Source: Psychroflexus maritimus (lineage in GTDB: Bacteria; Bacteroidota; Bacteroidia; Flavobacteriales; Flavobacteriaceae). From it: a stretch of DNA of 64,000 bases. Below the pieces are notes generated by a model, which saw only the letters and a list, made by a program, of their open reading frames with translations, did not search any database and was not told the origin of the DNA. Shown one piece after another: positions 8,579 through 17,478 of the stretch. The position numbers were made by a program, and so were the translations under genes. The DNA lies in the NCBI RefSeq assembly GCF_011089875.1, contig NZ_JAANAS010000024.1:1-64000 (forward strand). The letters run 5' to 3'. How positions within the stretch are numbered: the first letter of the stretch is position 1; the number at the start of each line of letters is the position of its first letter.

Positions 8579-9646
8579 ATGAGTCATAATATTAAACCTG
8601 GTGTAGCCACCGGAAAAGAAGTTCAAGCAATTTTTAAACACGCTAAAGAAAACGGCTATGCCTTACCCGCTGTAAATGTGATTGGTTCTAACTCAATCAA
8701 CGCAGTAATGGAGACCGCAGCTGAATTAAATTCGCCTGTAATTATTCAGTTTTCTAACGGAGGGGCTCAGTTTAATGCTGGTAAAGGACTTCCAAATGAA
8801 AACGAAAAAGCTGCAATTTTAGGGGCTGTAACTGGTGCAAAACATGTTCACGACCTAGCTGAAGCTTATGGTGTAACAGTAATCCTGCATACCGATCATT
8901 GCGCTAAAAAATTATTACCTTGGATTGATGGACTTTTAGACGCAGGTGAAGCTTTTTATAAAATACATGGTAAACCGCTTTACAGCTCACACATGATCGA
9001 CCTTTCTGAAGAGCCTATTGAAGAAAATATAGACCTCTGTAAAATCTACTTAGCTAGAATGGCTAAAATGGAAATGACCTTAGAAATTGAACTAGGAGTA
9101 ACTGGCGGCGAAGAAGATGGCGTTGATAATACAGACGTTGATGTTTCTAAATTATATACACAACCTGAAGAAGTTGCCTATGCCTACGAAGAACTGAGTA
9201 AAGTAAGTGACCAATTTACCATTGCAGCAGCCTTTGGAAATGTTCATGGAGTTTATAAACCTGGAAATGTAAAATTAACACCTACTATTTTACGTGATTC
9301 TCAAGCTTATATTTCAGAAAAATATGGTGTTGCTGAAAATCACATCGATTTTGTTTTCCATGGTGGAAGTGGTTCTACCAATGAAGAAATTAAAGAATCT
9401 ATTGGCTATGGAGTCATTAAAATGAACATTGATACCGATTTACAATATGCCTTTAACGAAGGAATTAGAGATTATATGACTAGTAAAATTGATTACTTAT
9501 CATCTCAAATAGGGAACCCTGAAGGTGCTGATGTTCCTAATAAAAAATACTACGATCCTAGAAAATGGTTGCGAGAAGGCGAGCTTACTTTTAAAAATCG
9601 CCTAAAACAAGCGTTCAAGGATTTAAACAATGTAAATACCCTTTAA
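8579..9646 (+). CDS. fbaA: Class II fructose-bisphosphate aldolase
   Basis: This enzyme reversibly splits fructose 1,6-bisphosphate into dihydroxyacetone phosphate and glyceraldehyde 3-phosphate in glycolysis and gluconeogenesis. It is a zinc-dependent class II enzyme of 355 residues, the normal length. HTDHCAKK carries the catalytic Asp and a zinc His, NVHGVY and VFHGGSGS supply further zinc and phosphate ligands, and NIDTDLQ is the phosphate-binding strand. The ATG is preceded by a TAnnTTTG box. accD follows after 21 bp, so the two are probably one operon. The other glycolytic genes are clustered 25 kb away. Confidence 0.97.
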   Translation: MSHNIKPGVATGKEVQAIFKHAKENGYALPAVNVIGSNSINAVMETAAELNSPVIIQFSNGGAQFNAGKGLPNENEKAAILGAVTGAKHVHDLAEAYGVTVILHTDHCAKKLLPWIDGLLDAGEAFYKIHGKPLYSSHMIDLSEEPIEENIDLCKIYLARMAKMEMTLEIELGVTGGEEDGVDNTDVDVSKLYTQPEEVAYAYEELSKVSDQFTIAAAFGNVHGVYKPGNVKLTPTILRDSQAYISEKYGVAENHIDFVFHGGSGSTNEEIKESIGYGVIKMNIDTDLQYAFNEGIRDYMTSKIDYLSSQIGNPEGADVPNKKYYDPRKWLREGELTFKNRLKQAFKDLNNVNTL

Positions 9647-9667
9647 TACTCATTTAAATATTTTATT

Positions 9668-10525
9668 ATGGCTTGGTTTAAGCGAAAGAAAAAAGGTATT
9701 CAAACTAGCACAGAAGAGAAAAAAGACACTCCTAAAGGATTGTGGTATAAATCTCCTACGGGAAAAATAATTGATGCTGAACAACTGGCAAAAAACTACT
9801 ATGTTAGTCCAGAAGACGATTATCACGTAAGAATTGGAAGTAAAGAATACTTTGAAATTTTATTTGATGAGGCTAAGTTTGAAGAGATTGATGCGCATCT
9901 AACCTCAAAAGATCCGCTTAAGTTTGAAGATACAAAAAAGTACAAAGACCGCCTTAAACAGGTTCAGAAAAAAACTAATTTGAAAGATGCTATTCGCGTG
10001 GGTGTAGGCAACTCTAAAGGAAACAAGTTAGTTGTAGCAGCCATGGATTTTTCGTTCATTGGTGGCTCTATGGGATCGGTAGTTGGCGAAAAAATAGGAA
10101 GAGCTGTAGATTATTCAATTAAACACAAACTTCCTTTAGTCATTATATCTAAGTCGGGGGGGGCTAGAATGATGGAAGCAGCTTTATCACTCATGCAGTT
10201 AGCCAAAACCTCTGTGAAATTAACTCAACTTGCAGAGGCTAAGTTGCCTTATATCTCCTTATGTACAGACCCAACTACAGGTGGAACTACGGCTTCATTT
10301 GCTATGCTTGGAGATATTAATATTGCAGAACCTGGCGCATTAATTGGTTTTGCAGGACCACGAGTGGTAAAAGATACCACCGGAAAAGATTTACCTGATG
10401 GCTTCCAATCTTCCGAATTTTTAAAAGAACATGGCTTTTTAGATTTCATATCACATAGAAAGGAATTGAAAAATAAAATTAATTTGTACATCGATTTGAT
10501 TATGAATCAACCGGTAAGGGCATAA
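9668..10525 (+). CDS. accD: Acetyl-CoA carboxylase carboxyltransferase subunit beta
   Basis: AccD forms, with AccA, the carboxyltransferase that moves CO2 from biotin to acetyl-CoA to make malonyl-CoA, the first step of fatty acid synthesis. The crotonase-like core is clear: [53 protein letters not shown] and [12 protein letters not shown]. The N-terminal zinc ribbon of the family (two CxxC pairs in E. coli) has lost every ligand: the segment at residues 28-51 reads KSPTGK and VSPEDD where Cys pairs should be, though length and alignment are kept. I believe this is shared by Flavobacteriaceae. It ends at a strong terminator. Confidence 0.96.
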   Translation: MAWFKRKKKGIQTSTEEKKDTPKGLWYKSPTGKIIDAEQLAKNYYVSPEDDYHVRIGSKEYFEILFDEAKFEEIDAHLTSKDPLKFEDTKKYKDRLKQVQKKTNLKDAIRVGVGNSKGNKLVVAAMDFSFIGGSMGSVVGEKIGRAVDYSIKHKLPLVIISKSGGARMMEAALSLMQLAKTSVKLTQLAEAKLPYISLCTDPTTGGTTASFAMLGDINIAEPGALIGFAGPRVVKDTTGKDLPDGFQSSEFLKEHGFLDFISHRKELKNKINLYIDLIMNQPVRA

Positions 10526-10545
10526 TTAAACTATATTAAAACCAT

Positions 10546-10581
10546 AAAAAGAGCCAACAAAATTACTTGTTGGCTCTTTTT
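10546..10581. terminator. Rho-independent terminator after accD
   Basis: A perfect 15-bp stem, AAAAAGAGCCAACAA with TTGTTGGCTCTTTTT, around the loop AATTAC. The A and T tracts on either side make it usable from both strands; it serves accD and possibly the convergent yggS-type gene. Confidence 0.93.
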
Positions 10582-10722
10582 ATTATTAGCTAAGCTTAAC
10601 GGGAGTTTTTTCGGTTTTACGAACAAAATAACACGCGAACTAACAAATTTTCTTTTTGCTCTAAAGCTTAACTAGAAATAAAAGTTGTTTTTAAATTTAG
10701 TAAATCTAAGTAAATGAAATTG

Positions 10723-11373
10723 TTAATCGCGGGCTCCAAAAATTTTACTTCCAATTCTAATCATGCTACTCCCCTGCTCTATTGCAATTTTATAATCGCC
10801 AGTCATTCCCATAGAAAGCACGTCAAAATTATGCGATGATTTTAACTGTTCGTATAAATTCTTAAGTAGAGTAAATTCTCTTTTAATTTGTTCTTTATCA
10901 TCTGTAAAAGTTGCCATTCCCATTAAGCCTCTTAGTTTTACATTCGTGTAATTTTTTAATTGTTCATCAGCTAAAAACTCAATTATTTCTTCTTTAGTCA
11001 TTCCATATTTAGAATCTTCTTCTGCAATTTTCATCTGAAGCAAACAATCAATTACACGATTTTCTTTCTTAGCCTGTTTATTAATCTCTTTCAACAATTT
11101 CATTTTATGAACTGCGTGAATCATTTTTACATAAGGCGCCATGTATTTCACCTTATTGGTTTGAACATGACCAACCATGTGCCATTCAATATCTTTAGGC
11201 AAAGCTTCCCACTTATTGGTCATTTCCTGGATTTTATTTTCGCCAAAAATGCGCTGTCCAGCTTCGTAAGCTTCCATTAAATCTTGAATTGGCTTGGTTT
11301 TAGAAACAGCTACTAAAGTTACATCAGAAGTAAATTCTGCTTTAATCGATTCAATATTTTTTGCAATATCCAT
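10723..11373 (-). CDS. YggS/PROSC-type PLP homeostasis protein
   Basis: A 216-residue single-domain TIM-barrel protein that binds pyridoxal phosphate and helps balance free PLP; it has no known catalytic activity. The PLP lysine lies in AVSKTKP near the N-terminus. The phosphate site is SMGMTGDYKIAIEQG followed by SMIRIGSKIFGARD, the diagnostic C-terminus. It is 65 bp downstream of aroB on the same strand and may be cotranscribed with it. Length is slightly short but normal for Bacteroidota. Confidence 0.95.
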   Translation of the reverse strand: MDIAKNIESIKAEFTSDVTLVAVSKTKPIQDLMEAYEAGQRIFGENKIQEMTNKWEALPKDIEWHMVGHVQTNKVKYMAPYVKMIHAVHKMKLLKEINKQAKKENRVIDCLLQMKIAEEDSKYGMTKEEIIEFLADEQLKNYTNVKLRGLMGMATFTDDKEQIKREFTLLKNLYEQLKSSHNFDVLSMGMTGDYKIAIEQGSSMIRIGSKIFGARD

Positions 11374-11438
11374 AAAATTTTTTCCTTTGGTTCAAAGTAA
11401 ATGAAGTTTACTTAATTGAAAAATTAATTGTCAAAAAT

Positions 11439-12515
11439 TTAAAGCTTTAAACTGTCATAATAGTTAAAAGCATCATTAATTAACGATTCAGGAACTTGAC
11501 AATCTATCTTACACTTACCAATTTGGTCAAGCAAGACAAAGTTAACCTGATTACCAAAATTCTTCTTGTCGAACTTTGTTAATTCAATAATTTGAGAAAT
11601 ATCCTTAGAAGTAAATTCTATTTTTGTGAAATACTTTCCAATAAGAGCTGAAATTCTACTTAAATCGTTTTCAGAAAATTGGTTAAGTTGAACCGATAAA
11701 AAACTAGCTAAAATCATTCCTACAGCTATAGCTTCTCCGTGTAGTAGGTATTTTTGTGGATGGTTTAAGAAATGAGATTCAATAGCATGACCAAGGGTGT
11801 GGCCAAAATTAAGTGTTTTTCTCAATCCATTTTCATTGGGGTCTTTTTGGACGATGCTAGACTTAATTTGAATAGATTCAAGAATTAACTCATCTAAGGC
11901 AGATATATTCATTTGATGCATTTGCTCAAATTTTTCCCAATAAGCTAAACCCTTAATCAACCCATGTTTTAGCATTTCAGCCAAGCCACTTTTCATTTCT
12001 TTTGGAGGAAGAGTGTTTAAATAAGTGGTATTGACATATACCTTCGTTGGAAATTGAATAACACCAACTTGATTTTTTAAACTTCCTAAATCAACACCAT
12101 TTTTCCCACCAATTGCAGCATCAACCATGGCGAGTAACGAAGTAGGGAAATGAAAAAAATCAATTCCTCTTCGGTAAGTAGAAGCAATAAACCCTCCTAA
12201 ATCGGTCACTACTCCACCTCCTAAGTTGATGAGTACCGAATTTCGGTCGGCTTTTAAGTCGGCTAAGGATTCCCAAACTTGAACACAAGTAGTTATTGTT
12301 TTATTTTCTTCACCAGCGGGAATTTCTATCACTTCAATAGGCAATTCTGTTGGAAAATTTTTAAGAAATTTTGTTAAGCAATGCACGTGAGTGTTCTCAT
12401 CTACCAAAATAAAAATCTTTGAATAAGCCATGGAGTTAATCCAATTAGACAACTCATTTTCAGCAGTTTGAGAAACAATAATTTCTGAATTATCAAAACT
12501 AATACGTTCATTCAT
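11439..12515 (-). CDS. aroB: 3-dehydroquinate synthase
   Basis: AroB is the second enzyme of the shikimate pathway and converts DAHP to 3-dehydroquinate using NAD and a divalent metal. The sequence shows the nucleotide-binding stretch LINLGGGVVTDLGGFIAS, the FHFPTSLLAMVDAAIGGK signature, and the metal site LNFGHTLGHAIES. The frame is open up to GTG 12536, but ATG 12515 (MNERISFDN) is the likely start because a -7 promoter box lies at 12536-12543, giving 358 residues. aroE is far away at 53.8 kb, so the shikimate genes are scattered. Confidence 0.96.
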   Translation of the reverse strand: MNERISFDNSEIIVSQTAENELSNWINSMAYSKIFILVDENTHVHCLTKFLKNFPTELPIEVIEIPAGEENKTITTCVQVWESLADLKADRNSVLINLGGGVVTDLGGFIASTYRRGIDFFHFPTSLLAMVDAAIGGKNGVDLGSLKNQVGVIQFPTKVYVNTTYLNTLPPKEMKSGLAEMLKHGLIKGLAYWEKFEQMHQMNISALDELILESIQIKSSIVQKDPNENGLRKTLNFGHTLGHAIESHFLNHPQKYLLHGEAIAVGMILASFLSVQLNQFSENDLSRISALIGKYFTKIEFTSKDISQIIELTKFDKKNFGNQVNFVLLDQIGKCKIDCQVPESLINDAFNYYDSLKL

Positions 12516-12535
12516 AATATCTAATGTTAAATACA

Positions 12536-12543
12536 CAAAATTA
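12536..12543 (-). promoter_or_regulatory. -7 promoter box of aroB
   Basis: It reads TAATTTTG on the minus strand, 20 bp before ATG 12515. It overlaps the alternative GTG start at 12536 and so argues for the downstream ATG. Confidence 0.5.
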
Positions 12544-12679
12544 AAGGAATTAGATGCAAAAAAATAGCTTTTGTAGTGATATATTTATGGAAATATTTGA
12601 ATAAATTCGCCCAGCGAAAATGAAGATTATTAGTTTTAATGATTCTCATTCACAAAATCACTATTTAACGAGTACATCT

Positions 12680-13873
12680 ATGATAGATACTAAAATATTC
12701 AACAACACCAAACGGGCTTTTATTTTAAAATCTGACTCTGATTTAAGGCGTTCTATTTTCATTTTTAGATTAATGAGTATTCCTTTTTTAGTGCCTTTAC
12801 TTACCTTTTTTACTAACTTATCTTTAAAACTTAGGTTACCCGTAGAGTGGATTATTCGAAAAACTATTTTTGCTCAGTTTTGCGGAGGAGAATCTCAAGA
12901 AGAATGTTTACCATTAGTAAAATTAATGTATGCTAAGAAAGTTCATTCGGTACTAGATTATTCGGTAGAAGGAAAAGAAACCGAAGAAGATTTTGACAAA
13001 GCAGCTAATAATAAAATTAGAATTATTGAATTTGCTAGTGAAGCTAAAGAAATTCCTTTTGCAGTTGCTAAACCTACAGGCTTAGGAAGGTTTAAAATAT
13101 GGCAAAAAGTAAGCTGTAACGAAGAACTTTCTGATAAGGAAAAGCAAGAATGGGAACGCATAAAAGCTAGATTTGAACGTGTTTGCCAGGCCGCTTACAA
13201 CCACAACACCAAACTTTTAATTGATGCTGAAGAATCTTGGATGCAAGACGCTGCAGACCGATTATGCGAAGAAATGATGAAAAAATTTAATCGAGAAAAA
13301 GTGATTATATACAACACCTTACAATGCTATCGCTGGGACCGTTTAACCTACACCAAAGACTTATACGAAAAAGCAAAACAAGAAGGTTTTAAACTAGGTT
13401 TCAAAATTGTGCGTGGTGCCTACATGGAAAAAGAGAATAAACGTGCTAAAAGAAAAGGGTACCCAACACCAATTTGTGAAAATAAAGAAGCTACTGATGT
13501 AAATTTTAATGCAGTAATGACTTATTGCTTAGATAATTTAGATTACATCTGCATGTTTATCGGTACTCATAACGAGGTGAGTAGTTATATGGCTTTACAA
13601 TTACTAGGACAAAAAGGAGTTTCGTTAAATGATGACCGAATTTGGTTTGGTCAATTATACGGCATGAGTGATCATATTAGCTATAATATTGGAGCTGAAA
13701 ATTCTAACGCTATAAAATTACTTCCTTTTGGTCCCATTCGTGATGTAGTGCCTTATTTGATTAGAAGAGCTGAAGAAAATTCTTCTGTACAAGGAGAAGC
13801 AGGAAGAGAGTTAGCGCTTTTATTAGAAGAAAAACAACGAAGAGATGGGCAATATGTAAAACGCGTAGAATAA
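12680..13873 (+). CDS. Proline dehydrogenase (FAD-dependent)
   Basis: This enzyme oxidises proline to pyrroline-5-carboxylate, passing electrons to the respiratory chain through FAD, in proline catabolism. It is a stand-alone ProDH barrel, not the fused PutA form. Recognisable parts are the flavin/substrate segments LLIDAEESWMQ, IIYNTLQCYRWD, KIVRGAYMEKE, FIGTHNE and the C-terminal PFGPIRDVVPYLIRRAEEN. The frame opens at ATG 12620, but family members begin with a sequence like MIDTKIFNNT, so ATG 12680 (397 residues) is preferred. Its stop overlaps the next start by one base (TAATG), a translational coupling arrangement. Confidence 0.93.
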   Translation: MIDTKIFNNTKRAFILKSDSDLRRSIFIFRLMSIPFLVPLLTFFTNLSLKLRLPVEWIIRKTIFAQFCGGESQEECLPLVKLMYAKKVHSVLDYSVEGKETEEDFDKAANNKIRIIEFASEAKEIPFAVAKPTGLGRFKIWQKVSCNEELSDKEKQEWERIKARFERVCQAAYNHNTKLLIDAEESWMQDAADRLCEEMMKKFNREKVIIYNTLQCYRWDRLTYTKDLYEKAKQEGFKLGFKIVRGAYMEKENKRAKRKGYPTPICENKEATDVNFNAVMTYCLDNLDYICMFIGTHNEVSSYMALQLLGQKGVSLNDDRIWFGQLYGMSDHISYNIGAENSNAIKLLPFGPIRDVVPYLIRRAEENSSVQGEAGRELALLLEEKQRRDGQYVKRVE

Positions 13874-14394
13874 TGAAAAAGAAAACACTTGCCAAAAACG
13901 AATATGATTCCTACTACCAACTTTACTTAAACTTAGTTGATGAAGAAACTGAACTCATTCAAGGCTTTAAAGAAGAACACAAGAAAAATCTTCACTTTTA
14001 CCAAAACATACCTGTTGAAAAACTTCATTATCAATATGCTGAAGGAAAATGGACACCAAAGGAAGTTTTCCAACATATTATTGATACAGAACGTATTTTT
14101 TGCTACCGAGCACTTCGAATTGCAAGAAAAGATTTTACAGAATTACCAGGATTTGACCAAGACGCGTATGTCCCTAATTCGTATGCCAACTTAAAAAGTT
14201 TAGAACAATTACTTGATGAATATTCAAGTCTTAGATTAGCCAATATTTCACTGTATAAAGGCTTTAGTAATGAAATATTAAAAAACTTAGGAAAAGCTAG
14301 TAAAGGTCCTGTTTCTGTAAGAGCAATTCCATTTATTTTAATGGGGCATGAAAAACATCACATCAACATATTTAAGGAAAAATACAAAATTTAA
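13873..14394 (+). CDS. DinB-like (YfiT family) putative metal-dependent protein
   Basis: A 173-residue four-helix DinB superfamily protein. The helix segment KWTPKEVFQHIIDTERIF carries the first metal-binding His, and ILMGHEKHHINIFKEKY at the C-terminus carries the other histidines. Members of this group include thiol-dependent transferases, but the activity of this one is unknown. Its ATG overlaps the proline dehydrogenase stop, so the two are made from one message. The pairing might hint at a shared physiological context, but no specific function follows from it. Confidence 0.85.
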   Translation: MKKKTLAKNEYDSYYQLYLNLVDEETELIQGFKEEHKKNLHFYQNIPVEKLHYQYAEGKWTPKEVFQHIIDTERIFCYRALRIARKDFTELPGFDQDAYVPNSYANLKSLEQLLDEYSSLRLANISLYKGFSNEILKNLGKASKGPVSVRAIPFILMGHEKHHINIFKEKYKI

Positions 14395-14507
14395 CACCTA
14401 TTACAATTCATTTTTTTTAAACTCTTGGATAGAAATTGTTTTGCAGTAAGCTAGTATTTGATTTATGCGCAAGCTAACGAAATTATTATTGGAATTAAAC
14501 AAGTTTT

Positions 14508-15482
14508 TTATTGGTTCATATTTACTCTTCTTGAATATCGATTAGCAAAAAAGCTAATTACAAATAATTGTAAAGCATGATAAAGCATAATGGGGAGAAG
14601 AATAATTCCTAATGGCAAACTTGCGGGAAGTAATATTTTGGCAAAAACACTTCCATGAACAAGTGATTTTTTTGTTCCGCAGAATTCAGTTGTGATTTGG
14701 TCTTTAATAGAAAAGTTGAAAAACTTTGAAATAGCTTTAGAAATAAAATTTATGCTTATAAACAAAATTAGCACACCTACTCCTACTCCGCTTAAATGTT
14801 GAAAACTAATGGAAGAAAATAAATTCATTTCAAAAGAACGTGCAAAGCTTTTATAGATAATCAACAAGATGATACTTTTATCAAACCAACTTAAAAAAAA
14901 CTTATTTCGATTAGCCCAACTCCCCAAAAACTGATGCAGAAATAACCCAACAATTACGGGAAGTAAAATTTCAAGCAATAATTGATAATAGATTTGCGAT
15001 AAATTAAATGAAGTTTCTTCGCTAGAAATAAATAGACTTAACCACAGCGGAGAAACAAATAGCCCGATTAATCCTGAAATGCTTGCATTGAAAATTGCGG
15101 CAGGCACATTTCCTTTAGCTAAACCTACCATGACCACAGAAGAAGATACCGTAGAAGGTAAAACAGCCAAAAAGAAAAAACCTAACCAAAGATTAAAGTA
15201 GTCTTCAACTGGAATAATTAAATAAACTAAAAGTATAAGTAAAGGAAAAACAAGGAAAGTTACAGACTGTACAGTTAAATGCAACTTCCAATTTCCTAAA
15301 TCAGCTTTCATTTGGCTAGGATTTAGTTTTACCCCATAGAAGAAAAAAATAAGGGAAATTCCAAGTGAAGCTACTTGGTCTAAAGCTTCACCTGAAGAAC
15401 ATACCGCCCAATGCGGAAAGCTGAATGCAAGAGCAACACTAATTAATATACCTAGTAAAAATGGGTCAAAAAAAGCTCGCAT
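14508..15482 (-). CDS. Bile acid:sodium symporter family transporter (BASS, YfeH-like)
   Basis: A 324-residue inner-membrane protein with about ten hydrophobic segments and the SBF-like fold. FLAVLPSTVSSSVVMVGLAKGN is the conserved crossover segment of the family, and TEFCGTKKSLVHGSVFAKILLP is its second half-site. Such proteins carry organic anions with sodium; the natural substrate is unknown. The gene is alone between the DinB-like gene and queA and is divergent from queA. Confidence 0.88.
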   Translation of the reverse strand: MRAFFDPFLLGILISVALAFSFPHWAVCSSGEALDQVASLGISLIFFFYGVKLNPSQMKADLGNWKLHLTVQSVTFLVFPLLILLVYLIIPVEDYFNLWLGFFFLAVLPSTVSSSVVMVGLAKGNVPAAIFNASISGLIGLFVSPLWLSLFISSEETSFNLSQIYYQLLLEILLPVIVGLFLHQFLGSWANRNKFFLSWFDKSIILLIIYKSFARSFEMNLFSSISFQHLSGVGVGVLILFISINFISKAISKFFNFSIKDQITTEFCGTKKSLVHGSVFAKILLPASLPLGIILLPIMLYHALQLFVISFFANRYSRRVNMNQ

Positions 15483-15591
15483 TTTTCAGTTTAGTGATTA
15501 AAATAGTTCAACAAAATAAAGAATTTCTTTTCTTTAAAAAAGCCTTTTTAAACAGAATATTAAATTAAACTAAAATAATCTCGTTAATCAC

Positions 15592-15623
15592 TTGACAAAG
15601 GGGGTTTCATAATTGTATATTTG
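15592..15623 (+). promoter_or_regulatory. queA promoter, complete Bacteroidota type
   Basis: TTGAC at 15592-15596 and TATATTTG at 15616-15623 are separated by 19 bp, fitting the Bacteroidota -33/-7 promoter (TTTG or TTG, 19-21 bp, TAnnTTTG). Transcription should begin near 15629, which excludes the TTG at 15621 as the queA start. Confidence 0.7.
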
Positions 15624-15650
15624 CCAACTTTTAAAACACGAACTATGGGA

Positions 15651-16700
15651 ATGAAATTATCACAATTTGATTTTAACCTACCTGATGAACTATTAGCCGA
15701 ATATCCTGCCGAAAACAGAGATGAGTCTCGCCTTATGGTCTTGAATAGAAAGGAAGGTACAATTGAGCACAAAATGTTTAAAGACCTAATTGAATATTTT
15801 GATGAAGATGATGTGATGGTTTTTAATAACACCAAAGTTTTTCCTGCGCGTCTTTATGGAAATAAGGAAAAAACAGGAGCTAGAATTGAAGTTTTCTTAC
15901 TTCGTGAGCTTAATGCAGATACCCGCCTTTGGGATGTTTTAGTTGATCCAGCAAGAAAAATTAGAATTGGTAATAAACTTTATTTTGGAGAGAATGAAGA
16001 ATTAGTTGCAGAAGTAATAGACAATACCACTTCAAGAGGAAGAACGCTTCGGTTTTTGTTTGATGGTTCTTACACTGAATTTAGAAAAAAATTGAAAGAA
16101 CTTGGCGAAACTCCATTGCCTAAGTACATCCAGCGTGATGTAATTCCGGAAGATGAAGAACGTTACCAAACTATCTACGCTAAACAAGAAGGAGCTGTTG
16201 CCGCTCCTACCGCTGGCCTTCACTTTTCAAAGCATTTGATGAAACGTCTTGAAATTAAAGGTGTTAACTTTGCTGAAGTCACTTTACACATTGGTTTAGG
16301 TACCTTTAACCCTGTTGAAGTTGAAGATTTATCCAAACATAAAATGGATAGTGAAGAAATATCTATTGAAGAAGAAGCTACTCAAATTATAAATAAAGGT
16401 AAAAAAACAAAAAGAAAGGTGTGTGCCGTAGGCACCACAGTAATGCGAACTTTAGAATCGGCGGTAAATGCAGACCATACACTGCATGAATATGAAGGAT
16501 GGACAAACAAATTTATTTTTCCTCCTTATGATTTTAGTATAGCTAATTGTATGGTTACTAACTTCCACATGCCTAAATCAACTCTTTTAATGATGATATC
16601 TGCTTTTGCTGGCCATGAATTAATGGAAAAAGCATACAAAGAAGCCATCAAAGAAAAATATAGATTTTATTCCTATGGAGATGCTATGCTGATTTTATAA
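15651..16700 (+). CDS. queA: tRNA preQ1(34) S-adenosylmethionine ribosyltransferase-isomerase
   Basis: QueA moves the ribosyl part of S-adenosylmethionine onto preQ1 in tRNA to give epoxyqueuosine, the penultimate step of queuosine synthesis. The start [19 protein letters not shown] is the classic N-terminus. Other signatures are [47 protein letters not shown] and [13 protein letters not shown]. The frame opens at TTG 15621 and also has ATG 15645; the promoter and family N-terminus support ATG 15651 (349 residues). It is monocistronic, with a clear terminator downstream. Confidence 0.97.
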   Translation: MKLSQFDFNLPDELLAEYPAENRDESRLMVLNRKEGTIEHKMFKDLIEYFDEDDVMVFNNTKVFPARLYGNKEKTGARIEVFLLRELNADTRLWDVLVDPARKIRIGNKLYFGENEELVAEVIDNTTSRGRTLRFLFDGSYTEFRKKLKELGETPLPKYIQRDVIPEDEERYQTIYAKQEGAVAAPTAGLHFSKHLMKRLEIKGVNFAEVTLHIGLGTFNPVEVEDLSKHKMDSEEISIEEEATQIINKGKKTKRKVCAVGTTVMRTLESAVNADHTLHEYEGWTNKFIFPPYDFSIANCMVTNFHMPKSTLLMMISAFAGHELMEKAYKEAIKEKYRFYSYGDAMLIL

Positions 16701-16720
16701 TCAGTTTAATCCCTCTATTG

Positions 16721-16752
16721 AAAATCCTTAGTTTTTTTAAACTAAGGATTTT
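16721..16752 (+). terminator. Rho-independent terminator after queA
   Basis: A 14-bp perfect stem, AAAATCCTTAGTTT with AAACTAAGGATTTT, with loop TTTT, followed by more T. Confidence 0.93.
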
Positions 16753-16816
16753 TTTTACTTTCAATTAGTAGCTGGGCTTAGTAACATTGGTTACAATTGA
16801 AATACTGAATAATTAC

Positions 16817-16824
16817 TATTTTTG
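16817..16824 (+). promoter_or_regulatory. -7 promoter box of the sulfur cluster
   Basis: TATTTTTG lies just before ATG 16834 and covers the alternative TTG start at 16822. This leaves a very short leader and supports the ATG start. Confidence 0.45.
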
Positions 16825-16833
16825 TTTGAAAAA

Positions 16834-17169
16834 ATGAGCTTATTCAATAAATTAAAAAAAGACTCTAATACAATGACTAAATCTGAAATATTTTCCAAAA
16901 AAGAATTTAAAAATCATGTAGAAAATACTAATGTAACGCTAATTGATGTAAGAACACCAGAGGAGTTTAGGGAAGGAAAAATTTATCACGCTAAAAATAT
17001 CAATTATTTTGATAATGAATTTGTAGCCAAAATTAATGAATTAGATAAAGAAAAACCCGTATATTTATACTGCCGAAGCGGAAATAGAAGTCAGAAAGCC
17101 GCCAAAAAAATGAAAAAACTTGGTTTTAAACATATTATTGACCTTGAAGGAGGTTACATGAATTGGTAA
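16834..17169 (+). CDS. Single-domain rhodanese sulfurtransferase
   Basis: A 111-residue rhodanese that carries sulfane sulfur as a cysteine persulfide. The domain runs from IFSKKEFKNHV to GGYMNW, with LIDVRTPEEFREGKI as the entry motif and YCRSGNRS as the active loop holding the catalytic Cys. It lacks a signal peptide and should be cytoplasmic. It opens a three-gene set with an HMA-type protein 13 bp later and a persulfide dioxygenase fusion, so it probably feeds or relays persulfide sulfur within that set. ATG 16834 is chosen over TTG 16822 because of the promoter box. Confidence 0.92.
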   Translation: MSLFNKLKKDSNTMTKSEIFSKKEFKNHVENTNVTLIDVRTPEEFREGKIYHAKNINYFDNEFVAKINELDKEKPVYLYCRSGNRSQKAAKKMKKLGFKHIIDLEGGYMNW

Positions 17170-17182
17170 AACAATAAAAACT

Positions 17183-17452
17183 ATGAGAGAATCACTTATT
17201 ATACAAAATTTAAAATGCGGTGGATGTGCTTCTACCGTTATCAAACAACTAGAAAACTTAGAAGGAGTTTCTAAGGTGGATGTTGAAGTTGAACTTAGCC
17301 AAGTAAATTTTGATTTACAAGCTAATTACTTAATGGAAGAAGTAAAAATACGATTAAAAAAAATTGGCTATCCTGTAGAAGGGGAAGCTAATAGCTTTGG
17401 AAGTAAAGCCAAATCTTATATTAGCTGTGCCACAGGAAAAATGAGCGAATAA
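17183..17452 (+). CDS. Heavy-metal-associated (HMA) domain protein
   Basis: An 89-residue HMA protein of the CopZ/Atx1 kind. The metal motif is KCGGCAST (Cys12 and Cys15), followed by the ferredoxin-like fold (LENLEGVSKVDVEVELSQV). An extra tail of about 20 residues contains one more Cys (SYISCATGK). Such proteins usually carry Cu(I). Between a rhodanese and a persulfide dioxygenase it may instead meet thiol or persulfide chemistry, or give copper protection linked to sulfide; that is inference. The gene is 13 bp after the rhodanese and 26 bp before the next gene. Confidence 0.88.
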   Translation: MRESLIIQNLKCGGCASTVIKQLENLEGVSKVDVEVELSQVNFDLQANYLMEEVKIRLKKIGYPVEGEANSFGSKAKSYISCATGKMSE

Positions 17453-17478
17453 AAGTGTAACCTTAAAAAAAAAATACG

